From positions 62,626,004-62,690,003 of the forward strand of contig NC_090280.1 in assembly GCF_037392515.1 (NCBI RefSeq): a DNA stretch of 64,000 nucleotides, in the 5' to 3' direction. The notes under the pieces were generated by a model. That model searched no databases and was not told the DNA's origin. It saw only the letters and a list, made by a program, of their open reading frames with translations. Positions 11,763 through 24,602 of this stretch are shown piece after piece. Made by a program: the position numbers and the translations under genes. The number at the start of each line of letters is the position of its first letter. The stretch's first letter is position 1. Source of the DNA: Haliotis asinina. Taxonomy: Eukaryota > Mollusca > Gastropoda > Lepetellida > Haliotidae.

Positions 11763-12117
11763 CGACAAGCAAACCTGTCGTTTCAAACGAACTGTATATA
11801 GAGCCAGCCAATTGTCTTGTGTCCAAATGAAGGCAGTGTTTTCATTTGAAATTGCTTTGCAGACCACTGAACGTATATTCTTGTGTTGACCAGTCATTCG
11901 TCAGACAGGACAAGTCAAAAGTGACAGGGAAGTTTCAACTACATTTCCATGAACGTCTAGAATCTCCACTGAAAAAGGGATCATGAATATATTCTCATGT
12001 AAAATAGTTTGCATATGCTCCGGCAGGTGGATGACTTTTGACAAGTGGTCAGAGATGAATAAATTCCTAGACTGACTACCCAAAAAATATGGTCAGCCGC
12101 CAGAGTCCTGCACTCTG

Positions 12118-12190
12118 TGCCGGAACCCAGGATTGAACCGGGGGCCTTTAGATCTTCAGTCTAACGCTCTCCCAACTGAGCTATTCCGGC
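12118..12190 (-). tRNA. tRNA-Phe(GAA) L29, C62T
   Basis: C62T turns T-stem pair 52-62 into G-U; box B is unaffected. Confidence 0.94.
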
Positions 12191-12545
12191 CGACGAGCAA
12201 ACCTGTCGTTTCAAACGAACTGTATATAGAGCCAGCCAATTGTCTTGTGTCCAAATGAAGGCTGTGTTTTCATTTGAAATTGCTTTGCAGACCACTGAAC
12301 GTATATTCTTGTGCTGACCAGTCATTCGTCAGACAGGACAAGTCAAAAGTGACAGGGAAGTTTCAACTACATTTCCATGAACGTCTAGAATCTCCACTGA
12401 AAAGGGGCTCATGAATATATTCTCATGTAAAATAGTTTGCATATGCTCCGGCAGGTGGATGACTTTTGACAAGTGGTCAGAGATGAATAAATCCCTAGAC
12501 TGACTACCCAAAAAATATGGTCAGCCGCCAGAGTCCTGCACTCTG

Positions 12546-12618
12546 TGCCGGAACCCGGGATTGAACCGGGGGCCTTTAGATCTTCAGTCTAACGCTCTCC
12601 CAACTGAGCTATTCCGGC
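12546..12618 (-). tRNA. tRNA-Phe(GAA) L30
   Basis: Consensus copy. Confidence 0.96.
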
Positions 12619-12973
12619 CGACGAGCAAACCTGTCGTTTCAAACGAACTGTATATAGAGCCAGCCAATTGTCTTGTGTCCAAATGAAGGCTGTGTTTTCA
12701 TTTGAAATTGCTTTGCAGACCACTGAACGTATATTCTTGTGCTGACCAGTCATTCGTCAGACAGGACAAGTCAAAAGTGACAGGGAAGTTTCAACTACAT
12801 TTCCATGAACGTCTAGAATCTCCACTGAAAAGGGGCTCATGAATATATTCTCATGTAAAATAGTTTGCATATGCTCCGGCAGGTGGATGACTTTTGACAA
12901 GTGGTCAGAGATGAATAAATCCCTAGACTGACTACCCAAAAAATATGGTCAGCCGCCAGAGTCCTGCACTCTG

Positions 12974-13046
12974 TGCCGGAACCCGGGATTGAACCGGGGG
13001 CCTTTAGATCTTCAGTCTAACGCTCTCCCAACTGAGCTATTCCGGC
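12974..13046 (-). tRNA. tRNA-Phe(GAA) L31
   Basis: Consensus copy. Confidence 0.96.
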
Positions 13047-13401
13047 CGACGAGCAAACCTGTCGTTTCAAACGAACTGTATATAGAGCCAGCCAATTGTC
13101 TTGTGTCCAAATGAAGGCTGTGTTTTCATTTGAAATTGCTTTGCAGACCACTGAACGTATATTCTTGTGCTGACCAGTCATTCGTCAGACAGGACAAGTC
13201 AAAAGTGACAGGGAAGTTTCAACTACATTTCCATGAACGTCTAGAATCTCCACTGAAAAGGGGCTCATGAATATATTCTCATGTAAAATAGTTTGCATAT
13301 GCTCCGGCAGGTGGATGACTTTTGACAAGTGGTCAGAGATGAATAAATCCCTAGACTGACTACCCAAAAAATATGGTCAGCCGCCAGAGTCCTGCACTCT
13401 G

Positions 13402-13474
13402 TGCCGGAACCCGGGATTGAACCGGGGGCCTTTAGATCTTCAGTCTAACGCTCTCCCAACTGAGCTATTCCGGC
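13402..13474 (-). tRNA. tRNA-Phe(GAA) L32
   Basis: Consensus copy. Confidence 0.96.
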
Positions 13475-13829
13475 CGACGAGCAAACCTGTCGTTTCAAAC
13501 GAACTGTATATAGAGCCAGCCAATTGTCTTGTGTCCAAATGAAGGCTGTGTTTTCACTTGAAATTGCTTTGCAGACCACTGAACGTATATTCTTGTGTTG
13601 ACCAGTCATTCGTCAGACAGGACAAGTCAAAAGTGACAGGGAAGTTTCAACTACATTTCCATGAACGTCTAGAATCTCCACTGAAAAGGGGCTCATGAAT
13701 ATATTCTCATGTAAAATAGTTTGCATATGCTCCGGCAGGTGGATGACTTTTGACAAGTGGTCAGAGATGAATAAATTCCTAGACTGACTACCCAAAAAAT
13801 ATGGTCAGCCGCCAGAGTCCTGCACTCTG

Positions 13830-13902
13830 TGCCGGAACCCGGGATTGAACCGGGGGCCTTTAGATCTTCAGTCTAACGCTCTCCCAACTGAGCGATTCCG
13901 GC
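13830..13902 (-). tRNA. tRNA-Phe(GAA) L33, A9C
   Basis: A9C variant; counterpart of L23 ten units earlier. Confidence 0.94.
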
Positions 13903-14257
13903 CGACGAGCAAACCTGTCGTTTCAAACGAACTGTATATAGAGCCAGCCAATTGTCTTGTGTCCAAATGAAGGCTGTGTTTTCATTTGAAATTGCTTTGC
14001 AGACCACTGAACGTATATTCTTGTGTTGACCAGTCATTCGTCAGACAGGACAAGTCAAAAGTGACAGGGAAGTTTCAACTACATTTCCATGAACGTCTAG
14101 AATCTCCACTGAAAAGGGGCTCATGAATATATTCTCATGTAAAATAGTTTGCATATGCTCCGGCAGGTGGATGACTTTTGACAAGTGGTCAGAGATGAAT
14201 AAATCCCTAGACTGACTACCCAAAAAATATGGTCAGCCGCCAGAGTCCTGCACTCTG

Positions 14258-14330
14258 TGCCGGAACCCGGGATTGAACCGGGGGCCTTTAGATCTTCAGT
14301 CTAACGCTCTCCCAACTGAGCTATTCCGGC
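14258..14330 (-). tRNA. tRNA-Phe(GAA) L34
   Basis: Consensus copy. Confidence 0.96.
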
Positions 14331-14685
14331 CGACGAGCAAACCTGTCGTTTCAAACGAACTGTATATAGAGCCAGCCAATTGTCTTGTGTCCAAATGAAG
14401 GCTGTGTTTTCATTTGAAATTGCTTTGCAGACCACTGAACGTATATTCTTGTGCTGACCAGTCATTCGTCAGACAGGACAAGTCAAAAGTGACAGGGAAG
14501 TTTCAACTACATTTCCATGAACGTCTAGAATCTCCACTGAAAAGGGGCTCATGAATATATTCTCATGTAAAATAGTTTGCATATGCTCCGGCAAGTGGAT
14601 GACTTTTGACAAGTGGTCAGAGATGAATAAATCCCTAGACTGACTACCCAAAAAATATGGTCAGCCGCCAGAGTCCTGCACTCTG

Positions 14686-14758
14686 TGCCGGAACCCGGGA
14701 TTGAACCGGGGGCCTTTAGATCTTCAGTCTAACGCTCTCCCAACTGAGCTATTCCGGC
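14686..14758 (-). tRNA. tRNA-Phe(GAA) L35
   Basis: Consensus copy. Confidence 0.96.
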
Positions 14759-15113
14759 CGACGAGCAAACCTGTCGTTTCAAACGAACTGTATATAGAGC
14801 CAGCCAATTGTCTTGTGTCCAAATGAAGGCTGTGTTTTCACTTGAAATTGCTTTGCAGACCACTGAACGTATATTCTTGTGTTGACCAGTCATTCGTCAG
14901 ACAGGACAAGTCAAAAGTGACAGGGAAGTTTCAACTACATTTCCATGAACGTCTAGAATCTCCACTGAAAAGGGGCTCATGAATATATTCTCATGTAAAA
15001 TAGTTTGCATATGCTCCGGCAGGTGGATGACTTTTGACAAGTGGTCAGAGATGAATAAATTCCTAGACTGACTACCCAAAAAATATGGTCAGCCGCCAGA
15101 GTCCTGCACTCTG

Positions 15114-15186
15114 TGCCGGAACCCGGGATTGAACCGGGGGCCTTTAGATCTTCAGTCTAACGCTCTCCCAACTGAGCGATTCCGGC
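15114..15186 (-). tRNA. tRNA-Phe(GAA) L36, A9C
   Basis: A9C variant; counterpart of L26. Confidence 0.94.
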
Positions 15187-15541
15187 CGACGAGCAAACCT
15201 GTCGTTTCAAACGAACTGTATATAGAGCCAGCCAATTGTCTTGTGTCCAAATGAAGGCAGTGTTTTCATTTGAAATTGCTTTGCAGACCACTGAACGTAT
15301 ATTCTTGTGCTGACCAGTCATTCGTCAGACAGGACAAGTCAAAAGTGACAGGGAAGTTTCAACTACATTTCCATGAACGTCTAGAATCTCCACTGAAAAG
15401 GGGCTCATGAATATATTCTCATGTAAAATAGTTTGCATATGCTCCGGCAGGTGGATGACTTTTGACAAGTGGTCAGAGATGAATAAATTCCTAGACTGAC
15501 TACCCAAAAAATAGGGTCAGCCGCCAGAGTCCTGCACTCTG

Positions 15542-15614
15542 TGCCGGAACCCGGGATTGAACCGGGGGCCTTTAGATCTTCAGTCTAACGCTCTCCCAAC
15601 TGAGCTATTCCGGC
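15542..15614 (-). tRNA. tRNA-Phe(GAA) L37
   Basis: Consensus tRNA with the 5' flank change of L27. Confidence 0.96.
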
Positions 15615-15969
15615 AGACGAGCAAACCTGTCGTTTCAAACGAACTGTATATAGAGCCAGCCAATTGTCTTGTGTCCAAATGAAGGCTGTGTTTTCATTTG
15701 AAATTGCTTTGCAGACCACTGAACGTATATTCTTGTGCTGACCAGTCATTCGTCAGACAGGACAAGTCAAAAGTGACAGGGAAGTTTCAACTACATTTCC
15801 ATGAACGTCTAGAATCTCCACTGAAAAGGGGCTCATGAATATATTCTCATGTAAAATAGTTTGCATATGCTCCGGCAGGTGGATGACTTTTGACAAGTGG
15901 TCAGAGATGAATAAATTCCTAGACTGACTACCCAAAAAATATGGTCAGCCGCCAGAGTCCTGCACTCTG

Positions 15970-16042
15970 TGCCGGAACCCGGGATTGAACCGGGGGCCTT
16001 TAGATCTTCAGTCTAACGCTCTCCCAACTGAGCGATTCCGGC
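15970..16042 (-). tRNA. tRNA-Phe(GAA) L38, A9C
   Basis: A9C variant; counterpart of L28. Confidence 0.94.
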
Positions 16043-16397
16043 CGACAAGCAAACCTGTCGTTTCAAACGAACTGTATATAGAGCCAGCCAATTGTCTTGT
16101 GTCCAAATGAAGGCAGTGTTTTCATTTGAAATTGCTTTGCAGACCACTGAACGTATATTCTTGTGTTGACCAGTCATTCGTCAGACAGGACAAGTCAAAA
16201 GTGACAGGGAAGTTTCAACTACATTTCCATGAACGTCTAGAATCTCCACTGAAAAAGGGATCATGAATATATTCTCATGTAAAATAGTTTGCATATGCTC
16301 CGGCAGGTGGATGACTTTTGACAAGTGGTCAGAGATGAATAAATTCCTAGACTGACTACCCAAAAAATATGGTCAGCCGCCAGAGTCCTGCACTCTG

Positions 16398-16470
16398 TGC
16401 CGGAACCCAGGATTGAACCGGGGGCCTTTAGATCTTCAGTCTAACGCTCTCCCAACTGAGCTATTCCGGC
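16398..16470 (-). tRNA. tRNA-Phe(GAA) L39, C62T
   Basis: C62T variant; counterpart of L29. Confidence 0.94.
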
Positions 16471-16825
16471 CGACGAGCAAACCTGTCGTTTCAAACGAAC
16501 TGTATATAGAGCCAGCCAATTGTCTTGTGTCCAAATGAAGGCTGTGTTTTCATTTGAAATTGCTTTGCAGACCACTGAACGTATATTCTTGTGCTGACCA
16601 GTCATTCGTCAGACAGGACAAGTCAAAAGTGACAGGGAAGTTTCAACTACATTTCCATGAACGTCTAGAATCTCCACTGAAAAGGGGCTCATGAATATAT
16701 TCTCATGTAAAATAGTTTGCATATGCTCCGGCAGGTGGATGACTTTTGACAAGTGGTCAGAGATGAATAAATCCCTAGACTGACTACCCAAAAAATATGG
16801 TCAGCCGCCAGAGTCCTGCACTCTG

Positions 16826-16898
16826 TGCCGGAACCCGGGATTGAACCGGGGGCCTTTAGATCTTCAGTCTAACGCTCTCCCAACTGAGCTATTCCGGC
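16826..16898 (-). tRNA. tRNA-Phe(GAA) L40
   Basis: Consensus copy. Confidence 0.96.
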
Positions 16899-17253
16899 CG
16901 ACGAGCAAACCTGTCGTTTCAAACGAACTGTATATAGAGCCAGCCAATTGTCTTGTGTCCAAATGAAGGCTGTGTTTTCATTTGAAATTGCTTTGCAGAC
17001 CACTGAACGTATATTCTTGTGCTGACCAGTCATTCGTCAGACAGGACAAGTCAAAAGTGACAGGGAAGTTTCAACTACATTTCCATGAACGTCTAGAATC
17101 TCCACTGAAAAGGGGCTCATGAATATATTCTCATGTAAAATAGTTTGCATATGCTCCGGCAGGTGGATGACTTTTGACAAGTGGTCAGAGATGAATAAAT
17201 CCCTAGACTGACTACCCAAAAAATATGGTCAGCCGCCAGAGTCCTGCACTCTG

Positions 17254-17326
17254 TGCCGGAACCCGGGATTGAACCGGGGGCCTTTAGATCTTCAGTCTAA
17301 CGCTCTCCCAACTGAGCTATTCCGGC
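17254..17326 (-). tRNA. tRNA-Phe(GAA) L41
   Basis: Consensus copy. Confidence 0.96.
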
Positions 17327-17681
17327 CGACGAGCAAACCTGTCGTTTCAAACGAACTGTATATAGAGCCAGCCAATTGTCTTGTGTCCAAATGAAGGCTG
17401 TGTTTTCATTTGAAATTGCTTTGCAGACCACTGAACGTATATTCTTGTGCTGACCAGTCATTCGTCAGACAGGACAAGTCAAAAGTGACAGGGAAGTTTC
17501 AACTACATTTCCATGAACGTCTAGAATCTCCACTGAAAAGGGGCTCATGAATATATTCTCATGTAAAATAGTTTGCATATGCTCCGGCAGGTGGATGACT
17601 TTTGACAAGTGGTCAGAGATGAATAAATCCCTAGACTGACTACCCAAAAAATATGGTCAGCCGCCAGAGTCCTGCACTCTG

Positions 17682-17754
17682 TGCCGGAACCCGGGATTGA
17701 ACCGGGGGCCTTTAGATCTTCAGTCTAACGCTCTCCCAACTGAGCTATTCCGGC
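17682..17754 (-). tRNA. tRNA-Phe(GAA) L42
   Basis: Consensus copy. Confidence 0.96.
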
Positions 17755-18109
17755 CGACGAGCAAACCTGTCGTTTCAAACGAACTGTATATAGAGCCAGC
17801 CAATTGTCTTGTGTCCAAATGAAGGCTGTGTTTTCATTTGAAATTGCTTTGCAGACCACTGAACGTATATTCTTGTGCTGACCAGTCATTCGTCAGACAG
17901 GACAAGTCAAAAGTGACAGGGAAGTTTCAACTACATTTCCATGAACGTCTAGAATCTCCACTGAAAAGGGGCTCATGAATATATTCTCATGTAAAATAGT
18001 TTGCATATGCTCCGGCAGGTGGATGACTTTTGACAAGTGGTCAGAGATGAATAAATCCCTAGACTGACTACCCAAAAAATATGGTCAGCCGCCAGAGTCC
18101 TGCACTCTG

Positions 18110-18182
18110 TGCCGGAACCCGGGATTGAACCGGGGGCCTTTAGATCTTCAGTCTAACGCTCTCCCAACTGAGCTATTCCGGC
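18110..18182 (-). tRNA. tRNA-Phe(GAA) L43
   Basis: Consensus copy. Confidence 0.96.
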
Positions 18183-18537
18183 CGACGAGCAAACCTGTCG
18201 TTTCAAACGAACTGCATACAGAGCCAGCCAATTGTCTTGTGTCCAAATGAAGGCTGTGTTTTCATTTGAAATTGCTTTGCAGACCACTGAACGTATATTC
18301 TTGTGTTGACCAGTCATTCGTCAGACAGGACAAGTCAAAAGTGACAGGGAAGTTTCAACTACATTTCCATGAACGTCTAGAATCTCCACTGAAAAGGGGC
18401 TCATGAATATATTCTCATGTAAAATAGTTTGCATATGCTCCGGCAGGTGGATGACTTTTGACAAGTGGTCAGAGATGAATAAATTCCTAGACTGACTACC
18501 CAAAAAATATGGTCAGCCGCCAGAGTCCTGCACTCTG

Positions 18538-18610
18538 TGCCGGAACCCGGGATTGAACCGGGGGCCTTTAGATCTTCAGTCTAACGCTCTCCCAACTGAG
18601 CTATTCCGGC
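18538..18610 (-). tRNA. tRNA-Phe(GAA) L44
   Basis: Consensus copy. Confidence 0.96.
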
Positions 18611-18965
18611 CGACGAGCAAACCTATCGTTTCAAACGAACTGCATACACAGCCAGCCAATTGTCTTGTGTCCAAATGAAGGCTGTGTTTTCATTTGAAAT
18701 TGCTTTGCAGACCACTGAACGTATATTCTTGTGCTGACCAGTCATTCGTCAGACAGGACAAGTCAAAAGTGACAGGGAAGTTTCAACTACATTTCCATGA
18801 ACGTCTAGAATCTCCACTGAAAAGGGGCTCATGAATATATTCTCATGTAAAATAGTTTGCATATGCTCCGGCAGGTGGATGACTTTTGACAAGTGGTCAG
18901 AGATGAATAAATCCCTAGACTGACTACCCAAAAAATATGGTCAGCCGCCAGAGTCCTGCACTCTG

Positions 18966-19038
18966 TGCCGGAACCCGGGATTGAACCGGGGGCCTTTAGA
19001 TCTTCAGTCTAACGCTCTCCCAACTGAGCTATTCCGGC
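18966..19038 (-). tRNA. tRNA-Phe(GAA) L45
   Basis: Consensus copy. Confidence 0.96.
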
Positions 19039-19393
19039 CGACGAGCAAACCTGTCGTTTCAAACGAACTGTATATAGAGCCAGCCAATTGTCTTGTGTCC
19101 AAATGAAGGCTGTGTTTTCATTTGAAATTGCTTTGCAGACCACTGAACGTATATTCTTGTGCTGACCAGTCATTCGTCAGACAGGACAAGTCAAAAGTGA
19201 CAGGGAAGTTTCAACTACATTTCCATGAACGTCTAGAATCTCCACTGAAAAGGGGCTCATGAATATATTCTCAAGTAAAATAGTTTGCATATGCTCCGGC
19301 AGGTGGATGACTTTTGACAAGTGGTCAGAGATGAATAAATCCCTAGACTGACTACCCAAAAAATATGGTCAGCCGCCAGAGTCCTGCACTCTG

Positions 19394-19466
19394 TGCCGGA
19401 ACCCGGGATTGAACCGGGGGCCTTTAGATCTTCAGTCTAACGCTCTCCCAACTGAGCTATTCCGGC
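19394..19466 (-). tRNA. tRNA-Phe(GAA) L46
   Basis: Consensus copy. Confidence 0.96.
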
Positions 19467-19821
19467 CGACGAGCAAACCTGTCGTTTCAAACGAACTGCA
19501 TACAGAGCCAGCCAATTGTCTTGTGTCCAAATGAAGGCTGTGTTTTCATTTGAAATTGCTTTGCAGACCACTGAACGTATATTCTTGTGTTGACCAGTCA
19601 TTCGTCAGACAGGACAAGTCAAAAGTGACAGGGAAGTTTCAACTACATTTCCATGAACGTCTAGAATCTCCACTGAAAAGGGGCTCATGAATATATTCTC
19701 ATGTAAAATAGTTTGCATATGCTCCGGCAGGTGGATGACTTTTGACAAGTGGTCAGAGATGAATAAATTCCTAGACTGACTACCCAAAAAATATGGTCAG
19801 CCGCCAGAGTCCTGCACTCTG

Positions 19822-19894
19822 TGCCGGAACCCGGGATTGAACCGGGGGCCTTTAGATCTTCAGTCTAACGCTCTCCCAACTGAGCTATTCCGGC
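19822..19894 (-). tRNA. tRNA-Phe(GAA) L47
   Basis: Consensus copy. Confidence 0.96.
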
Positions 19895-20249
19895 CGACGA
19901 GCAAACCTATCGTTTCAAACGAACTGCATACAGAGCCAGCCAATTGTCTTGTGTCCAAATGAAGGCTGTGTTTTCATTTGAAATTGCTTTGCAGACCACT
20001 GAACGTATATTCTTGTGCTGACCAGTCATTCGTCAGACAGGACAAGTCAAAAGTGACAGGGAAGTTTCAACTACATTTCCATGAACGTCTAGAATCTCCA
20101 CTGAAAAGGGGCTCATGAATATATTCTCAAGTAAAATAGTTTGCATATGCTCCGGCAGGTGGATGACTTTTGACAAGTGGTCAGAGATGAATAAATCCCT
20201 AGACTGACTACCCAAAAAATATGGTCAGCCGCCAGAGTCCTGCACTCTG

Positions 20250-20322
20250 TGCCGGAACCCGGGATTGAACCGGGGGCCTTTAGATCTTCAGTCTAACGCT
20301 CTCCCAACTGAGCTATTCCGGC
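20250..20322 (-). tRNA. tRNA-Phe(GAA) L48
   Basis: Consensus copy. Confidence 0.96.
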
Positions 20323-20677
20323 CGACGAGCAAACCTGTCGTTTCAAACGAACTGCATACAGAGCCAGCCAATTGTCTTGTGTCCAAATGAAGGCTGTGTT
20401 TTCATTTGAAATTGCTTTGCAGACCACTGAACGTATATTCTTGTGTTGACCAGTCATTCGTCAGACAGGACAAGTCAAAAGTGACAGGGAAGTTTCAACT
20501 ACATTTCCATGAACGTCTAGAATCTCCACTGAAAAGGGGCTCATGAATATATTCTCATGTAAAATAGTTTGCATATGCTCCGGCAGGTGGATGACTTTTG
20601 ACAAGTGGTCAGAGATGAATAAATTCCTAGACTGACTACCCAAAAAATATGGTCAGCCGCCAGAGTCCTGCACTCTG

Positions 20678-20750
20678 TGCCGGAACCCGGGATTGAACCG
20701 GGGGCCTTTAGATCTTCAGTCTAACGCTCTCCCAACTGAGCTATTCCGGC
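20678..20750 (-). tRNA. tRNA-Phe(GAA) L49
   Basis: Consensus copy. Confidence 0.96.
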
Positions 20751-21105
20751 CGACGAGCAAACCTATCGTTTCAAACGAACTGCATACAGAGCCAGCCAAT
20801 TGTCTTGTGTCCAAATGAAGGCTGTGTTTTCATTTGAAATTGCTTTGCAGACCACTGAACGTATATTCTTGTGCTGACCAGTCATTCGTCAGACAGGACA
20901 AGTCAAAAGTGACAGGGAAGTTTCAACTACATTTCCATGAACGTCTAGAATCTCCACTGAAAAGGGGCTCATGAATATATTCTCATGTAAAATAGTTTGC
21001 ATATGCTCCGGCAGGTGGATGACTTTTGACAAGTGGTCAGAGATGAATAAATTCCTAGACTGACTACCCAAAAAATATGGTCAGCCGCCAGAGTCCTGCA
21101 CTCTG

Positions 21106-21178
21106 TGCCGGAACCCAGGATTGAACCGGGGGCCTTTAGATCTTCAGTCTAACGCCCTCCCAACTGAGCTATTCCGGC
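21106..21178 (-). tRNA. tRNA-Phe(GAA) L50, C62T and A23G
   Basis: C62T in the T stem plus A23G, which makes D-stem pair 12-23 a U-G wobble. Confidence 0.92.
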
Positions 21179-21533
21179 CGACGAGCAAACCTGTCGTTTC
21201 AAACGAACTGTATATAGAGCCAGCCAATTGTCTTGTGTCCAAATGAAGGCTGTGTTTTCATTTGAAATTGCTTTGCAGACCACTGAACGTATATTCTTGT
21301 GCTGACCAGTCATTCGTCAGACAGGACAAGTCAAAAGTGACAGGGAAGTTTCAACTACATTTCCATGAACGTCTAGAATCTCCACTGAAAAGGGGCTCAT
21401 GAATATATTCTCATGTAAAATAGTTTGCATATGCTCCGGCAGGTGGATGACTTTTGACAAGTGGTCAGAGATGAATAAATTCCTAGACTGACTACCCAAA
21501 AAATATGGTCAGCCGCCAGAGTCCTGCACTCTG

Positions 21534-21606
21534 TGCCGGAACCCGGGATTGAACCGGGGGCCTTTAGATCTTCAGTCTAACGCTCTCCCAACTGAGCTAT
21601 TCCGGC
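21534..21606 (-). tRNA. tRNA-Phe(GAA) L51
   Basis: Consensus copy. Confidence 0.96.
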
Positions 21607-21961
21607 CGACGAGCAAACCTGTCGTTTCAAACGAACTGTATATAGAGCCAGCCAATTGTCTTGTGTCCAAATGAAGGCTGTGTTTTCATTTGAAATTGCT
21701 TTGCAGACCACTGAACGTATATTCTTGTGCTGACCAGTCATTCGTCAGACAGGACAAGTCAAAAGTGACAGGGAAGTTTCAACTACATTTCCATGAACGT
21801 CTAGAATCTCCACTGAAAAGGGGCTCATGAATATATTCTCAAGTAAAATAGTTTGCATATGCTCCGGCAGGTGGATGACTTTTGACAAGTGGTCAGAGAT
21901 GAATAAATTCCTAGACTGACTACCCAAAAAATAGGGTCAGCCGCCAGAGTCCTGCACTCTG

Positions 21962-22034
21962 TGCCGGAACCCGGGATTGAACCGGGGGCCTTTAGATCTT
22001 CAGTCTAACGCTCTCCCAACTGAGCTATTCCGGC
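21962..22034 (-). tRNA. tRNA-Phe(GAA) L52
   Basis: Consensus copy. Confidence 0.96.
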
Positions 22035-22389
22035 CGACGAGCAAACCTGTCGTTTCAAACGAACTGCATACAGAGCCAGCCAATTGTCTTGTGTCCAAAT
22101 GAAGGCTGTGTTTTCATTTGAAATTGCTTTGCAGACCACTGAACGTATATTCTTGTGTTGACCAGTCATTCGTCAGACAGGACAAGTCAAAAGTGACAGG
22201 GAAGTTTCAACTACATTTCCATGAACGTCTAGAATCTCCACTGAAAAGGGGCTCATGAATATATTCTCATGTAAAATAGTTTGCATATGCTCCGGCAGGT
22301 GGATGACTTTTGACAAGTGGTCAGAGATGAATAAATTCCTAGACTGACTACCCAAAAAATATGGTCAGCCGCCAGAGTCCTGCACTCTG

Positions 22390-22462
22390 TGCCGGAACCC
22401 GGGATTGAACCGGGGGCCTTTAGATCTTCAGTCTAACGCTCTCCCAACTGAGCGATTCCGGC
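22390..22462 (-). tRNA. tRNA-Phe(GAA) L53, A9C
   Basis: A9C variant. Confidence 0.94.
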
Positions 22463-22817
22463 CGACGAGCAAACCTGTCGTTTCAAACGAACTGTATATA
22501 GAGCCAGCCAATTGTCTTGTGTCCAAATGAAGGCTGTGTTTTCATTTGAAATTGCTTTGCAGACCACTGAACGTATATTCTTGTGTTGACCAGTCATTCG
22601 TCAGACAGGACAAGTCAAAAGTGACAGGGAAGTTTCAACTACATTTCCATGAACGTCTAGAATCTCCACTGAAAAGGGGCTCATGAATATATTCTCATGT
22701 AAAATAGTTTGCATATGCTCCGGCAGGTGGATGACTTTTGACAAGTGGTCAGAGATGAATAAATTCCTAGACTGACTACCCAAAAAATATGGTCAGCCGC
22801 CAGAGTCCTGCACTCTG

Positions 22818-22890
22818 TGCCGGAACCCGGGATTGAACCGGGGGCCTTTAGATCTTCAGTCTAACGCTCTCCCAACTGAGCTATTCCGGC
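22818..22890 (-). tRNA. tRNA-Phe(GAA) L54
   Basis: Consensus copy. Confidence 0.96.
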
Positions 22891-23245
22891 CGACGAGCAA
22901 ACCTGTCGTTTCAAACGAACTGCATACAGAGCCAGCCAATTGTCTTGTGTCCAAATGAAGGCTGTGTTTTCATTTGAAATTGCTTTGCAGACCACTGAAC
23001 GTATATTCTTGTGTTGACCAGTCATTCGTCAGACAGGACAAGTCAAAAGTGACAGGGAAGTTTCAACTACATTTCCATGAACGTCTAGAATCTCCACTGA
23101 AAAGGGGCTCATGAATATATTCTCATGTAAAATAGTTTGCATATGCTCCGGCAGGTGGATGACTTTTGACAAGTGGTCAGAGATGAATAAATTCCTAGAC
23201 TGACTACCCAAAAAATATGGTCAGCCGCCAGAGTCCTGCACTCTG

Positions 23246-23318
23246 TGCCGGAACCCGGGATTGAACCGGGGGCCTTTAGATCTTCAGTCTAACGCTCTCC
23301 CAACTGAGCTATTCCGGC
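23246..23318 (-). tRNA. tRNA-Phe(GAA) L55
   Basis: Consensus copy. Confidence 0.96.
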
Positions 23319-23673
23319 CGACGAGCAAACCTATCGTTTCAAACGAACTGCATACAGAGCCAGCCAATTGTCTTGTGTCCAAATGAAGGCTGTGTTTTCA
23401 TTTGAAATTGCTTTGCAGACCACTGAACGTATATTCTTGTGCTGACCAGTCATTCGTCAGACAGGACAAGTCAAAAGTGACAGGGAAGTTTCAACTACAT
23501 TTCCATGAACGTCTAGAATCTCCACTGAAAAGGGGCTCATGAATATATTCTCATGTAAAATAGTTTGCATATGCTCCGGCAGGTGGATGACTTTTGACAA
23601 GTGGTCAGAGATGAATAAATTCCTAGACTGACTACCCAAAAAATATGGTCAGCCGCCAGAGTCCTGCACTCTG

Positions 23674-23746
23674 TGCCGGAACCCAGGATTGAACCGGGGG
23701 CCTTTAGATCTTCAGTCTAACGCCCTCCGAACTGAGCTATTCCGGC
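23674..23746 (-). tRNA. tRNA-Phe(GAA) L56, three substitutions incl. G18C
   Basis: C62T and A23G as in L50, plus G18C. G18 is near-universal and pairs with the T loop at the tRNA elbow, and it lies in box A. This is one of the two copies most likely to be non-functional. Confidence 0.8.
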
Positions 23747-24101
23747 CGACGAGCAAACCTGTCGTTTCAAACGAACTGTATATAGAGCCAGCCAATTGTC
23801 TTGTGTCCAAATGAAGGCTGTGTTTTCATTTGAAATTGCTTTGCAGACCACTGAACGTATATTCTTGTGTTGACCAGTCATTCGTCAGACAGGACAAGTC
23901 AAAAGTGACAGGGAAGTTTCAACTACATTTCCATGAACGTCTAGAATCTCCACTGAAAAGGGGCTCATGAATATATTCTCATGTAAAATAGTTTGCATAT
24001 GCTCCGGCAGGTGGATGACTTTTGACAAGTGGTCAGAGATGAATAAATTCCTAGACTGACTACCCAAAAAATATGGTCAGCCGCCAGAGTCCTGCACTCT
24101 G

Positions 24102-24174
24102 TGCCGGAACCCGGGATTGAACCGGGGGCCTTTAGATCTTCAGTCTAACGCTCTCCCAACTGAGCTATTCCGGC
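24102..24174 (-). tRNA. tRNA-Phe(GAA) L57
   Basis: Consensus copy. Confidence 0.96.
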
Positions 24175-24529
24175 CGACGAGCAAACCTGTCGTTTCAAAC
24201 GAACTGTATATAGAGCCAGCCAATTGTCTTGTGTCCAAATGAAGGCTGTGTTTTCATTTGAAATTGCTTTGCAGACCACTGAACGTATATTCTTGTGCTG
24301 ACCAGTCATTCGTCAGACAGGACAAGTCAAAAGTGACAGGGAAGTTTCAACTACATTTCCATGAACGTCTAGAATCTCCACTGAAAAGGGGCTCATGAAT
24401 ATATTCTCAAGTAAAATAGTTTGCATATGCTCCGGCAGGTGGATGACTTTTGACAAGTGGTCAGAGATGAATAAATTCCTAGACTGACTACCCAAAAAAT
24501 AGGGTCAGCCGCCAGAGTCCTGCACTCTG

Positions 24530-24602
24530 TGCCGGAACCCGGGATTGAACCGGGGGCCTTTAGATCTTCAGTCTAACGCTCTCCCAACTGAGCTATTCCG
24601 GC
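24530..24602 (-). tRNA. tRNA-Phe(GAA) L58
   Basis: Consensus copy. Confidence 0.96.
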
